Source of the DNA: Prevotella sp.
Lineage (GTDB): Bacteria > Bacteroidota > Bacteroidia > Bacteroidales > Bacteroidaceae
Reading direction: 5' to 3'
Assembly: GCA_016285075.1 (NCBI GenBank)
Contig: JAEEQB010000017.1
Coordinates: 1 to 64,000, forward strand
Length of the DNA stretch: 64,000 bases
Numbering within the stretch: the first letter of the stretch is position 1; each line of letters begins with the position of its first letter. The notes beneath the pieces were generated by a model, which made no database searches, was not told the origin of the DNA, and worked only from the letters and a program-made list of their open reading frames with translations. Of the stretch, positions 1 to 8,061 are shown piece by piece. A program made the position numbers and the translations under genes.

Positions 1-461
1 GGCTCGCCGTTGGCGGCAGTGAACACCAGGGTGGCGGTGCGCTGGCTGTCGCCATTGTTGTCGGTGGTGGAAAGGCTCAGGATGCCCTCGGTGCCAAGGG
101 TGTCGGTCTCAAGGGTGAGCCACTCGCTGCCCTCGGCCAAGGCCACCTTGACGGTGCTGTCGCGCTGGGCGTCGTAGCCCTGTATCTTCAGGCGCAGGCT
201 GCCGAAGGTGGCGTTGCGCTCGAAGTACACGTTGCCCTCGTCGTCGGTCTCCACGGCCCCGCCGCCGAGTACGTCCACCGTCCATGCCGCTGCCTCGGGA
301 CCAGGATCGGGACCGTCAGGTCCGTCATCGTCGTGACAGGCGGTGAGGAGGAGAAGAAGCAGCAGACCCACAACATGCAGACCCACAACATGCAGACCCA
401 CCCCCCAGCCCCTCCCTATGAGGGAGGGGAGTATATACTTCTTATCCTTCCTTGCACGCAT
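1..461 (-). CDS. Lipoprotein, N-terminal part only (BACON/MACPF-type paralogue, cut by window edge)
   Basis: The reading frame starts at ATG 461 and runs off the left edge, leaving about 153 residues. It is almost identical in DNA and protein to the start of the 853-residue MACPF lipoprotein at 1797-4358 (compare 1-440 with 3912-4340). It has a basic start, a hydrophobic stretch containing a repeated LHVVG unit, a lipobox ending in Cys followed by HDDD, and then a BACON-like beta domain. By analogy the missing part should contain a MACPF domain, but this cannot be seen. It is the last visible gene of the minus-strand run. A tandem duplication is the simplest origin. Confidence 0.85.
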   Translation of the reverse strand, partial: MRARKDKKYILPSLIGRGWGVGLHVVGLHVVGLLLLLLLTACHDDDGPDGPDPGPEAAAWTVDVLGGGAVETDDEGNVYFERNATFGSLRLKIQGYDAQRDSTVKVALAEGSEWLTLETDTLGTEGILSLSTTDNNGDSQRTATLVFTAANGE

Positions 462-552
462 CGTATCCTAAACTCCTAAACTCCTTACTCCTAAACTCCT
501 TACTTCTTACTCCTTACTTCTTACTCCTATACTCCTAAACTCCTAACCTCCA
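462..552. repeat. Intergenic tandem of degenerate ACTCCT units
   Basis: The 91 bp between two lipoprotein genes consist of imperfect 7-8 bp units of the type CTCCTAAA, CTTACTC and CTTACTT. A shorter version occurs at 4370-4410 between the next pair of genes. I see no promoter or terminator in it. Confidence 0.6.
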
Positions 553-1791
553 TCAAATGTCCTGCAGTGCGAAGCCCGAAGGCAAACTCGATCCGAATTG
601 AACGGTCTGGGCGGTATAGATGACAGGATTATTGGTGTTACTGAAGAAGTCTTTCCATCCGCTCTCATATTTGTACCGATAGGTTTCAGCCCCTAAGTAT
701 CCGTTACCATAATGCGAGCCACATATCCGAACGTAGTGGAAGCGGCGCCACCATTTGCCCCAGTTTAAGTCACCCTCTGTTTGGTCTCCAACGATATAGA
801 CATAATAGTCATGGCTGAAATGCAGAAAGTGACTCCAGCCATCTTCTACATTGCCGAATCCGTCGTCAAGGTCTCCACAACTCCATTGCGTCCATGTGCC
901 CGACATTCTGACGGGCGCTGGAAAAATCTTGTGGGGAAGGGCCTGCTTGATTTTCTTCTTCCGCTTGAGGTTTTTGCTGCTGGCGCACCAGTTCAGGTAG
1001 GCTCCTATAGCATCCCACCACGCCCATGCATGTTTATTAGGTCCCCAGGCACCCCATGTCTCGCTTTCGTACCAATGGTAGTCAGACCCCTTTCCATACT
1101 CCATACATACAAGATATCCGGGATCCGTGCCGTGGCTCTCTTTCACGCAGAGATAGTACAGACTGCCATTCCTGTACACCTGTCCGCTCTTGGCGGGCGA
1201 CACTTCCCAGTCGGCATTGTCGCCCCACTGATCCTTGGTCTTGTAACTGATGCGCTGCAGATGGGGGATGCAGGGCATGTCGATATCGGCATAGCCCACG
1301 CAGCTGCCGTCGCTGGCACGGTGATAGGTCAGCGTACCCAGATTCAGCTTCTGTCCGCCACTGCCGATACCCTCCAAGTTTGTCAGGTTGATGACATAGC
1401 CATCCGCAGTCTTACTGATCAAAAGGCTGTCTTGACCGATGAGGGAGAGGAAATAGTCCTCGGCCATCTCTGGCTCCTCCACCCACACGCTGCGGTTGAA
1501 GGGGTCGGCATTGTCGCGCACCTCACCAATAACGGGCTCGAAGGTCTTGTTGCTAATGTCGATGCCGTCAGCGCCGTTGACCTGCTGGCCGGTGAGCTTC
1601 TGCATAAACACATTTACTTTCCAATACAATTCGTCGGCGCGCTGCTGCCCCGGCGTCAGCTGTTCGGTCTCTTCCGTGCCAGTCTTTTCATCCTTGTCAT
1701 CGTCAGAGCACGATGCCATGAGTGTGGCACCAGTACAGATGGCCATTAACAACACGGGAAAGAGTCTGTTTTTTAACTGTTTGATTATCAT
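553..1791 (-). CDS. Surface lipoprotein, short member of the window's paralogous family
   Basis: This is a 412-residue lipoprotein; function unknown. I chose ATG 1791 because it gives a clean signal peptide (positively charged start, hydrophobic core, lipobox LMASC with Cys28) followed by SDDDKDE, the acidic pattern of Bacteroidetes surface lipoproteins. An upstream ATG at 1851 would overlap the preceding gene. Residues about 40-240 match the N-terminal domain shared by ten larger lipoproteins here: a helix with YW/FW, the phrase KTFEPVIGE, then VGTLTYH, a two-strand IPHLQRISY motif and a late YLCVKESHG that corresponds to WVCVRP in relatives. The C-terminal 170 residues are rich in Trp and Tyr and unlike known domains. 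Its start lies 5 bp after the stop of the MACPF gene, so the two are cotranscribed. Confidence 0.8.
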   Translation of the reverse strand: MIIKQLKNRLFPVLLMAICTGATLMASCSDDDKDEKTGTEETEQLTPGQQRADELYWKVNVFMQKLTGQQVNGADGIDISNKTFEPVIGEVRDNADPFNRSVWVEEPEMAEDYFLSLIGQDSLLISKTADGYVINLTNLEGIGSGGQKLNLGTLTYHRASDGSCVGYADIDMPCIPHLQRISYKTKDQWGDNADWEVSPAKSGQVYRNGSLYYLCVKESHGTDPGYLVCMEYGKGSDYHWYESETWGAWGPNKHAWAWWDAIGAYLNWCASSKNLKRKKKIKQALPHKIFPAPVRMSGTWTQWSCGDLDDGFGNVEDGWSHFLHFSHDYYVYIVGDQTEGDLNWGKWWRRFHYVRICGSHYGNGYLGAETYRYKYESGWKDFFSNTNNPVIYTAQTVQFGSSLPSGFALQDI

Positions 1792-1796
1792 AGTTG

Positions 1797-4358
1797 TTAT
1801 TCTAAATTTGAATTGATTTCCTGAAGGGTTGGATAGTTGAACATATAGCATCGTACTGGACGTACGGGGAAGAAGTCGTCGTGGAAGTCTCCCGTGGCCT
1901 GCTCCAGCGTCAGCGTGTAGTCGGGCTTCAACACCATGATGACGGGTTGCCTGTCATTCTCTGCATGACGTGTAGCCTGAATATTGAGCTGTCCCTTGTA
2001 GCGCACGGCCATCTTGCCATCATTGAAGGAACGCTTGTTCACGAAGTCGTGGATGCCGTAATAGCCATTGAACTGGGCGTTATAGCCGCTCACCTGCCCC
2101 GTGAACAGTGCTTTGGTGTTGAAACCAAGGAAAGCATAGAGGTCCTTGGCATCGTCGGCGGTGGGCAGGTACCACTTCATGTTGGGGTTACCTGGGAACA
2201 TCGTGTTGGGTGCATAGCCCCAAATCCACTTCACATACTCTTCAGTCCAGTGCTGAAGATTGTAATAATAGCGGGCATAGAGGACACCGTTCACCAGATA
2301 CTCCTCGCTGTCAGAATCCCAATCCTCGTTATCGGCGCAGAAGTCCATCTCGTGGTTGATGTCACGGCGTGTCCAGAATCTGGAACCCACCTTGACGATG
2401 GGTGTAAAGTGGTTGTTTCCGCTGGTGAAGTAGAACACATCGTCCTTCACGGTGCGGTTGCGGCTGTCCTCGCTGATGAAGTCGATGCCGGTCGTGCCGA
2501 TGCTCAGCGAGCCGTTGACGTAGAATATCTGCTTGATGATGTCCGTACTCTTCAGGTCGGAGATGGGTGCCACGTAGCATTCGGCATCGCCAAAGCCTAC
2601 GAAGGCCGGCTGGTGGATGCCGTCGCCGAGGAACAGACCCTCGTTCATGCGGATCTTACGCTTGTAGATGGGGTAGGCCATGGTGACGCGCTGGTCGGTA
2701 CGTATCTTCGGCACGTACTCCGAGCACACCTGCAGCACGGGCGTACCCTCGCCGTCACCGCTCTTCAGGTAGAGAATGCGGCAGAGCGAGCCGTCGTCTT
2801 TCACGTTGGAGAAGTCGAAGAGATCCTTGCGCGTGCAGTCGATAGAATAGAGGTCAGTGCCTAATTTCTCGTCGCTCACCTTGCAGTCGGGGCGCTTGGC
2901 CATGCGCAACGTGGCGTTGAGGAAGTCGAGGCGCAGCTCCGAGGGTACGAGGTCCCAGACGGGCATCAGCTCGAAGTTGATGACGTCGATGTCGCCGGCG
3001 GCGACGGCACGCTCGTCGTAGTCGATGGAGGCCAACCAGGCGGTGACGTGGTTGGGCGGCAGCTGCGATGTCTTGCCCAAGCGGGCGATGTCGTACTGCA
3101 TCTGCTGACGGGTGGCCTCGCTGCCGCCAACCACCTTAATGGCGCCGTTGGCACTCTTGCTCGACGACACTTCGCGCATATATCTTGAATTACGTTGTGC
3201 CTCGGACATACGACCTATGGTGAAGTCGGTCTCCTCCTTCATCACGGCATCCACATTGAGCGTGGCCGCCTTCTCCATGGTGAAGGTGTAGTCGATGCGT
3301 CCGCCGAGGTCGGCCTGCAACACGATGTGGGTGCCGAATTCCTCCAAGGTCTTCATCACCTCTTCGGCCAAGGATGCCGGGTTGATATCCTTGAGCGTGA
3401 GCAGGCTGTTCACGCGCTTAAAGAAGGCATCGGAAAAGGGCGTACGCCCCAACTCACGCAGGTGCAGCAGCGCGGCCTTGTCGATGACGCGCGAGGCCAC
3501 CGTCTTCACCATGGCTCCACGTCCGTAGTTCTGCTCCTCCCTGGTGCCGCTGACCGTCAGCGAGGTGGCTAAGTCGCAGTCCACCTTGCAGCCACCGATA
3601 TCCAGACTGGAAGTCGTCTGCTCTTTGGTCAGTTCCTCGGCGTATACTGCCAGCGAGGTGCTGGCAATGTATTTCATCTCTGTGCGCGACAGGCGTGAGT
3701 CGTGCAGTGGCTCGTAGGTGGTGGAGCTACCGGCGGCACGCAGCTTCTCGAGGTCGATGATGGGGGTCTTGGTACGCACGGACATAGGGTTGTCGAGTGC
3801 CTTGAAGATGTCGTAGCCATAGCCCACGTAGAGGTCTTCCTTCGCGTTGCCGCCGTTGCTGTCGGCATCGGCACGCGAGTGCTGCCTCACGGTCAGCGTG
3901 GCACTGAGCGGCGGCTCGCCGTTGGCAGCGGTGAACACTAAGGTGGCGGTGCGCTGGCTGTCGCCGTTGTTGTCGGTGGTGGAAAGGCTCAGGATGCCCT
4001 CGGTGCCAAGGGTGTCGGTCTCAAGGGTGAGCCACTCGCTGCCTTCGGCCAAGGTCACCTTGACGGTGCTGTCGCGCTGGGCGTCGTAGCCCTGAATCTT
4101 CAGGCGCAGGCTGCCGAAGGTGGCGCTGCGCTCGAAATACACGTTGCCCTCGTCGTCGGTCTCTACGGCACCGCCGCCGAGCACGTCCACCGTCCATGCC
4201 GCTGCCTCGGGACCAGGATCGGGACCGTCAGGTCCGTCATCGTCGTGGCAGGCGGTGAGGAGGAGAAGGAACAGCAGACCCACAACATGCAGACCCACCC
4301 CCCAGCTCCTCCCTGTAAGGGAGGGGAGTATATACTTTTTATCCTTCCTTGATCGCAT
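1797..4358 (-). CDS. BACON-MACPF lipoprotein (perforin-like)
   Basis: An 853-residue predicted surface lipoprotein. ATG 4358 is preferred over an upstream TTG because it matches the start of the duplicated copy at 461. Order: signal peptide with lipobox LLTAC (Cys37) and HDDD; BACON-like domain about 52-160; MACPF domain about 178-480. The MACPF domain has GYGYD near 179 and the family signature FGTH (341-344) followed by LGG (351-353). The C-terminal part ends in a DUF1566/FISUMP-like section with WYLPTADDAKDL and PVRPVRCYMF. MACPF proteins form pores. In Bacteroidales several secreted MACPF proteins kill related strains, so an antagonism role is reasonable but inferred. Part of its signal peptide (LPSLTGR, LHVVG) is translated from repeats also found between genes. 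Confidence 0.85.
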   Translation of the reverse strand: MRSRKDKKYILPSLTGRSWGVGLHVVGLLFLLLLTACHDDDGPDGPDPGPEAAAWTVDVLGGGAVETDDEGNVYFERSATFGSLRLKIQGYDAQRDSTVKVTLAEGSEWLTLETDTLGTEGILSLSTTDNNGDSQRTATLVFTAANGEPPLSATLTVRQHSRADADSNGGNAKEDLYVGYGYDIFKALDNPMSVRTKTPIIDLEKLRAAGSSTTYEPLHDSRLSRTEMKYIASTSLAVYAEELTKEQTTSSLDIGGCKVDCDLATSLTVSGTREEQNYGRGAMVKTVASRVIDKAALLHLRELGRTPFSDAFFKRVNSLLTLKDINPASLAEEVMKTLEEFGTHIVLQADLGGRIDYTFTMEKAATLNVDAVMKEETDFTIGRMSEAQRNSRYMREVSSSKSANGAIKVVGGSEATRQQMQYDIARLGKTSQLPPNHVTAWLASIDYDERAVAAGDIDVINFELMPVWDLVPSELRLDFLNATLRMAKRPDCKVSDEKLGTDLYSIDCTRKDLFDFSNVKDDGSLCRILYLKSGDGEGTPVLQVCSEYVPKIRTDQRVTMAYPIYKRKIRMNEGLFLGDGIHQPAFVGFGDAECYVAPISDLKSTDIIKQIFYVNGSLSIGTTGIDFISEDSRNRTVKDDVFYFTSGNNHFTPIVKVGSRFWTRRDINHEMDFCADNEDWDSDSEEYLVNGVLYARYYYNLQHWTEEYVKWIWGYAPNTMFPGNPNMKWYLPTADDAKDLYAFLGFNTKALFTGQVSGYNAQFNGYYGIHDFVNKRSFNDGKMAVRYKGQLNIQATRHAENDRQPVIMVLKPDYTLTLEQATGDFHDDFFPVRPVRCYMFNYPTLQEINSNLE

Positions 4359-4408
4359 AGTATCCAAAACTTCTAAACTCCAAAACTCCTTTACTCCTTT
4401 ACTCCTAT

Positions 4409-6217
4409 CTACTTCCTTGTCTCGTTGGGATTATAGATGTAGGTGAACTCCGACAGGCGCTTCCAGTAGTCAACGTTGTTGCTGATTCCGGCTGCGCCGA
4501 CGGGACCATTCGCCTTCTCCCAGGAAATGAGAGGAATGGCTAAGTTGTGGGGGGCTTTGTGGCAAACGAACTCCGGTCCGTCCTTGAGCACGGGGAAGGC
4601 CAAGCTCTCGTAACTGCCGTCGGGGCGCACGCCGCCGCTCAACTCGTAGTAGGGCAGTGCAAAGCTCTCGGCATAGTCCACGCTTTCACTGGGCACCAGA
4701 GCCAGCTGGCCGCCGTTGATGTAGAAGGTCTTGCCCGTGGGGCTTTCACCATGAAAAAAGGTTACCTCCTCGGTGAAGAGCAGGCCGTTTCTCCAACTTA
4801 CTTCCCAGTAGGTGTTGTCGTCGCGCACGCCTAAGCCGCAGGCCAGCTTGATCTTACCTTCATAGATGGGGTAGGCCACCCACATCCAGTGTCCGTTAAT
4901 ATGCTCATGGCAGACGGTGGCAATGTAGCGGCCACCGCTGACAATGTTCACCACCATGGGCTCGGTGCTGGAGTCCGTGCGGGTGATCTCCCGCCAGTCG
5001 CCAGTGCCTTTGCGGTACTGGAAAGAGCATGAGGAATATTCCACGGGGAACTGCGTACTGAAGAAGTTGCGCTCGCCTAAGAGGGCCTGCATGGCCTTGG
5101 CGTCGTTGATCACGTGGGCCTTCACCACCAAGGCCACGTCTTCGTCGATGGCCTTGATGAAGGTCCAGATGGGTTCCACCTTCATGTTGATCATCTCGAC
5201 GTTTGAGTTCTCGTCGTTTTCCCTGTCAAAGTGTAGCGACTCCGTCCACTTCCTCACGCCCTCGGTGCTGAAGGTGCGGGTGCCGTCGTACTTGTACTCG
5301 CCCAACAGGCCGGTCAGTGTGCTCTGGTCGCCGCCGAAGGCCGTCACGCAGAGGTTGGCATCGGTAATGAACTTATAGTCGGTGATGGTCTTGCGGTTCT
5401 CCTCGCGCTTGGAGTAGAAGAAGGCGATGTCGTTCGAGGTGTATTCCTCCTCCTTCACGTTGTCCTTGTAGCGCCACATGCTGTTCTGCAGGTCTAACTG
5501 CAGCTTGCCGCCTAACGAGGCCTCTACGATGACATGCGTTCCCCACACATTGATAAACGAGTCGACGGCGGCGAAGTTGTCGTTCGTTACTGTGGCCAAG
5601 TGCTTGACGGCATCGATGAAGCTATAGGTGAGCACGTCATCTGTGTAGTATTTGGCCGTGGCGCAGATGCTGGCCACGTCGATGCTCTGTATGCCTAACT
5701 GCACCTCCTCGGTGATGGTGTAGTAGAAGTTCTCTTCCACGCCGTCCTCCAATACGTACTGCTTCTTGCGCTTCGTGCCGCTGTAGAGTCCTAAGTCTAT
5801 CTCCTCCTTCGTACTGATGGTCGAGGCGGCTATGTAGTCGCGGTGGGAGTATTCGTATTTGGCAATGCTGTGGTAGGTGGGGGCGTAGCCGCTAGACCAC
5901 AGGTCGCTGGTGCCATACATCTCCATGGCGTAGTCCAGCCGGGCACGGTTGATGACCTGGCAGCGAATGTCTTCCCAGTTGCAGTACTCGCCGCGCACGG
6001 CATCATAGCTGTAGCCTACGCCGAAATTGCGCAGGAAGGCATGGCGTGTCTCCTTGTCCTCGGCACGTGTCCATTGGAAAGGCTGGTCTTTGGCCTCTTC
6101 CTGAACCATGACAGGCACCTCGTCCAAGAGTGTTTCCTCCTGGCATGCCGTACTCAGTCCTGTTATGACGGCTATGAGCATGGCTGCCGCCAACAGTTTG
6201 TGGAAATGTGTATTCAT
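4409..6217 (-). CDS. MACPF-domain lipoprotein
   Basis: A 602-residue lipoprotein. ATG 6217 gives a standard signal peptide with lipobox LSTAC (Cys25); an upstream in-frame start would put 18 extra residues in front of it. There is no BACON domain: the MACPF region begins soon after the lipid anchor, with GVGYSYD near 66-72 and the signature WGTH (225-228) plus LGG (235-237). Residues 400-600 are beta-rich and unassigned, and could be the target-binding part. The gene is followed after 50 bp by the second MACPF gene and preceded after 65 bp by a third, divergent one. Pore formation is inferred from the family. The acidic run after Cys is weak (QEE), so surface display is less certain than for its neighbours. 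Confidence 0.85.
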   Translation of the reverse strand: MNTHFHKLLAAAMLIAVITGLSTACQEETLLDEVPVMVQEEAKDQPFQWTRAEDKETRHAFLRNFGVGYSYDAVRGEYCNWEDIRCQVINRARLDYAMEMYGTSDLWSSGYAPTYHSIAKYEYSHRDYIAASTISTKEEIDLGLYSGTKRKKQYVLEDGVEENFYYTITEEVQLGIQSIDVASICATAKYYTDDVLTYSFIDAVKHLATVTNDNFAAVDSFINVWGTHVIVEASLGGKLQLDLQNSMWRYKDNVKEEEYTSNDIAFFYSKREENRKTITDYKFITDANLCVTAFGGDQSTLTGLLGEYKYDGTRTFSTEGVRKWTESLHFDRENDENSNVEMINMKVEPIWTFIKAIDEDVALVVKAHVINDAKAMQALLGERNFFSTQFPVEYSSCSFQYRKGTGDWREITRTDSSTEPMVVNIVSGGRYIATVCHEHINGHWMWVAYPIYEGKIKLACGLGVRDDNTYWEVSWRNGLLFTEEVTFFHGESPTGKTFYINGGQLALVPSESVDYAESFALPYYELSGGVRPDGSYESLAFPVLKDGPEFVCHKAPHNLAIPLISWEKANGPVGAAGISNNVDYWKRLSEFTYIYNPNETRK

Positions 6218-6241
6218 TCGCTTGGGGTGTTTATAAGGCAT

Positions 6242-6276
6242 CGCGTATGGACAAGCGCAGGGCCTGTCCATACGCG
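6242..6276 (-). terminator. Stem-loop between two MACPF genes
   Basis: A 12-bp perfect inverted repeat (CGCGTATGGACA at 6242-6253 and its complement at 6265-6276) lies just after the stop codon of the upstream gene at 6283. It has no clear T-run on the minus strand, so it may be an attenuator or an mRNA-stabilising hairpin rather than a full terminator. Confidence 0.5.
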
Positions 6277-6282
6277 GTGGTT

Positions 6283-7986
6283 TTATTTTTTAGTTTTTTC
6301 TAAGCTGCCTGCCATGAGAGCTCCGGCATCATCTTTGCTGGCGTGTGTGCCCTCGGCTATGGCGAAGTAGGACATCACAGAGGGATTGTCCTTATACTTT
6401 GCCATGAACCAGTCACGGGCATAATCCCTGTAGTCGGGATCCATCAGCTGCCAGATGGGCGTATAGATGAATTCGGTGGGCAGTGCGCTGCTCTGTTTGT
6501 TACCGCCTTCGCTGGGACTTGTCATGGAGTCAATCCAGTTTGAGAGAACCCCCTGCAACCTGGAATAGCTGGTCACTTCCGGGCTGAGGATCCAGGAAGT
6601 GACTTCATCGCCCACTTTCGGATCGCCGCCAAGGAGGTTCACATCGATTTTGCAATCGCGGAGCATGTTCATACCTTCTGTTGACAATTCCAGATTACCG
6701 TTGACATCGCCAAAGTTGCCCAAACTACCGGTCAGCTCGGCCCACAGGGTGTCCTTACCCTGCATCTTCGTGGTGTCAATGCGAATGAGAATACTCATTG
6801 AACCGCCCCAGTCGCCGCCGGTGATAAAGAAGGGACTGAACGATTCGTCGATATTGGCCAGTGCTTTGTCAGCACCTTGGGTGTCCCCAGTCATCATGCC
6901 TTTGTAGTAGTCCCACAGAACGCCGGAAAAGCCTGTGCTGAAGACATTACCGAAGTCGGGCCTGTACGTGTCGAGCTTCTTTTTCCAGGCGGTGTAGAGG
7001 AAGACGTTCTTCTTCTTTAGCTCTTCCCAGGATCCGTATTTCGTTGCCACATCCTCTTCCAGCTTGGCATATTCCTCACCGTATTTCATGAGACCATCGG
7101 CCGACTGATCCTTGGCGTAGGTGGCAATTTCAAGGGGCGACACCGCAGTATGATACATAGGTGCTTTACGGATGATGGACCAGTCTACGTGTCCGCGCCT
7201 CTCACTTTTTTGGGCCTGATAGGTCACACCGGCCGAGAATTCAATGAAACCGAAGGAGAGGGACATGTTGATGCCCACTTTGAAGTTCTTATCCTGGGCC
7301 ACGGTAGAGTCGATGAGCGAGGCCTTCAGTGCGTAGACGTTATACTTGGCCTCGGTGTATGCTTCATCATTGAGAGCTCCCGTTTTAACCAGTTTCTCAA
7401 TGTTGCGCATATTATAAACCATGTCGGTTCTCATGATGTTTTGCCATTGAAAAGAGCCACCTTTATCAGGATCAACTCTCTTGGCAATATAGGCCGTGTC
7501 CATGGCATAGGAAACATTGACGCCATGGCCTAATCCATGTTGCATGAACTCCACTGCGCTACTTGATGCGGCGTCATTGGCGTCTTTACCTTTCTGGCTG
7601 ATGGCAATGGTGACGGGATCGCCGTCCAGTCCGAAGAGGTTCAGGGTGGCCCTGCGGTCAGAACCATCAGGGTTGGGGGTGAAGCTCAGCCTCAGTGTGC
7701 GCATACCTTGGAAGGTCAGGTGGTTGTTCTTGATGGTGGCCCAGGTCTCTCCGTTTAACTCGGCATTGTCGATATTGGCCGTCCAGGTGCCTTCCATCTT
7801 CACGTTGACGTCTACGGTTTCACCCGCAGCTTCCACTTGGATACCGTGCTCAATGAGATCATCATCGACGGTAATCGTCTTGATGTCGTCCTTGTCGTCG
7901 TCGTCGCTACAAGCGGTGACGCTCCAGCTGAGGCCGCCCACTAAAGCAGCCATCAGCAAATAGTTAAAATACTTTTTCATACTCAT
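6283..7986 (-). CDS. Lipoprotein, BACON-like plus divergent MACPF-like region
   Basis: A 567-residue lipoprotein. Start ATG 7986; ATG 7980 is equally possible and also gives a good signal peptide. The lipobox is SVTAC followed by SDDDDKDD, a strong surface-export pattern. Residues about 45-135 form a BACON-like domain. Further on, GHGVNVSYA and FFITGGDWGGSMSI resemble the two most conserved MACPF stretches (the early glycine-rich turn and the motif ending in GG), although the Thr-His of the signature is missing. Calling it MACPF-like therefore rests on weak motifs and on position between a family lipoprotein and two clear MACPF genes. It shares the SDDDD-type start with the downstream-regulated lipoproteins. 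A structure prediction would settle the fold. Confidence 0.7.
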   Translation of the reverse strand: MSMKKYFNYLLMAALVGGLSWSVTACSDDDDKDDIKTITVDDDLIEHGIQVEAAGETVDVNVKMEGTWTANIDNAELNGETWATIKNNHLTFQGMRTLRLSFTPNPDGSDRRATLNLFGLDGDPVTIAISQKGKDANDAASSSAVEFMQHGLGHGVNVSYAMDTAYIAKRVDPDKGGSFQWQNIMRTDMVYNMRNIEKLVKTGALNDEAYTEAKYNVYALKASLIDSTVAQDKNFKVGINMSLSFGFIEFSAGVTYQAQKSERRGHVDWSIIRKAPMYHTAVSPLEIATYAKDQSADGLMKYGEEYAKLEEDVATKYGSWEELKKKNVFLYTAWKKKLDTYRPDFGNVFSTGFSGVLWDYYKGMMTGDTQGADKALANIDESFSPFFITGGDWGGSMSILIRIDTTKMQGKDTLWAELTGSLGNFGDVNGNLELSTEGMNMLRDCKIDVNLLGGDPKVGDEVTSWILSPEVTSYSRLQGVLSNWIDSMTSPSEGGNKQSSALPTEFIYTPIWQLMDPDYRDYARDWFMAKYKDNPSVMSYFAIAEGTHASKDDAGALMAGSLEKTKK

Positions 7987-8061
7987 AATATTATTATTAA
8001 TTATCAATTATCCATTATCCATTATCAATTATCAATTAGGTACGCCGGCACGGCGTGCCGC
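7987..8061. repeat. AT-rich 7-bp repeats plus GC palindrome
   Basis: The short gap between two lipoprotein genes holds ATTATCA/ATTATCC units and a palindrome around GGCACGGCGTGCC. The same combination of a 7-bp AT-rich array next to a short GC-rich palindrome recurs in most minus-strand gaps of this window. Confidence 0.6.

Noticed and set aside
781..1749. Long plus-strand open frames opposite the lipoprotein genes (also 1881-2864, 27030-28340, 29301-30962, 45297-46646)
   Set aside because: They mirror GC-rich coding on the other strand, lack promoters and give low-complexity Val/Leu/His-rich proteins with no domain pattern.
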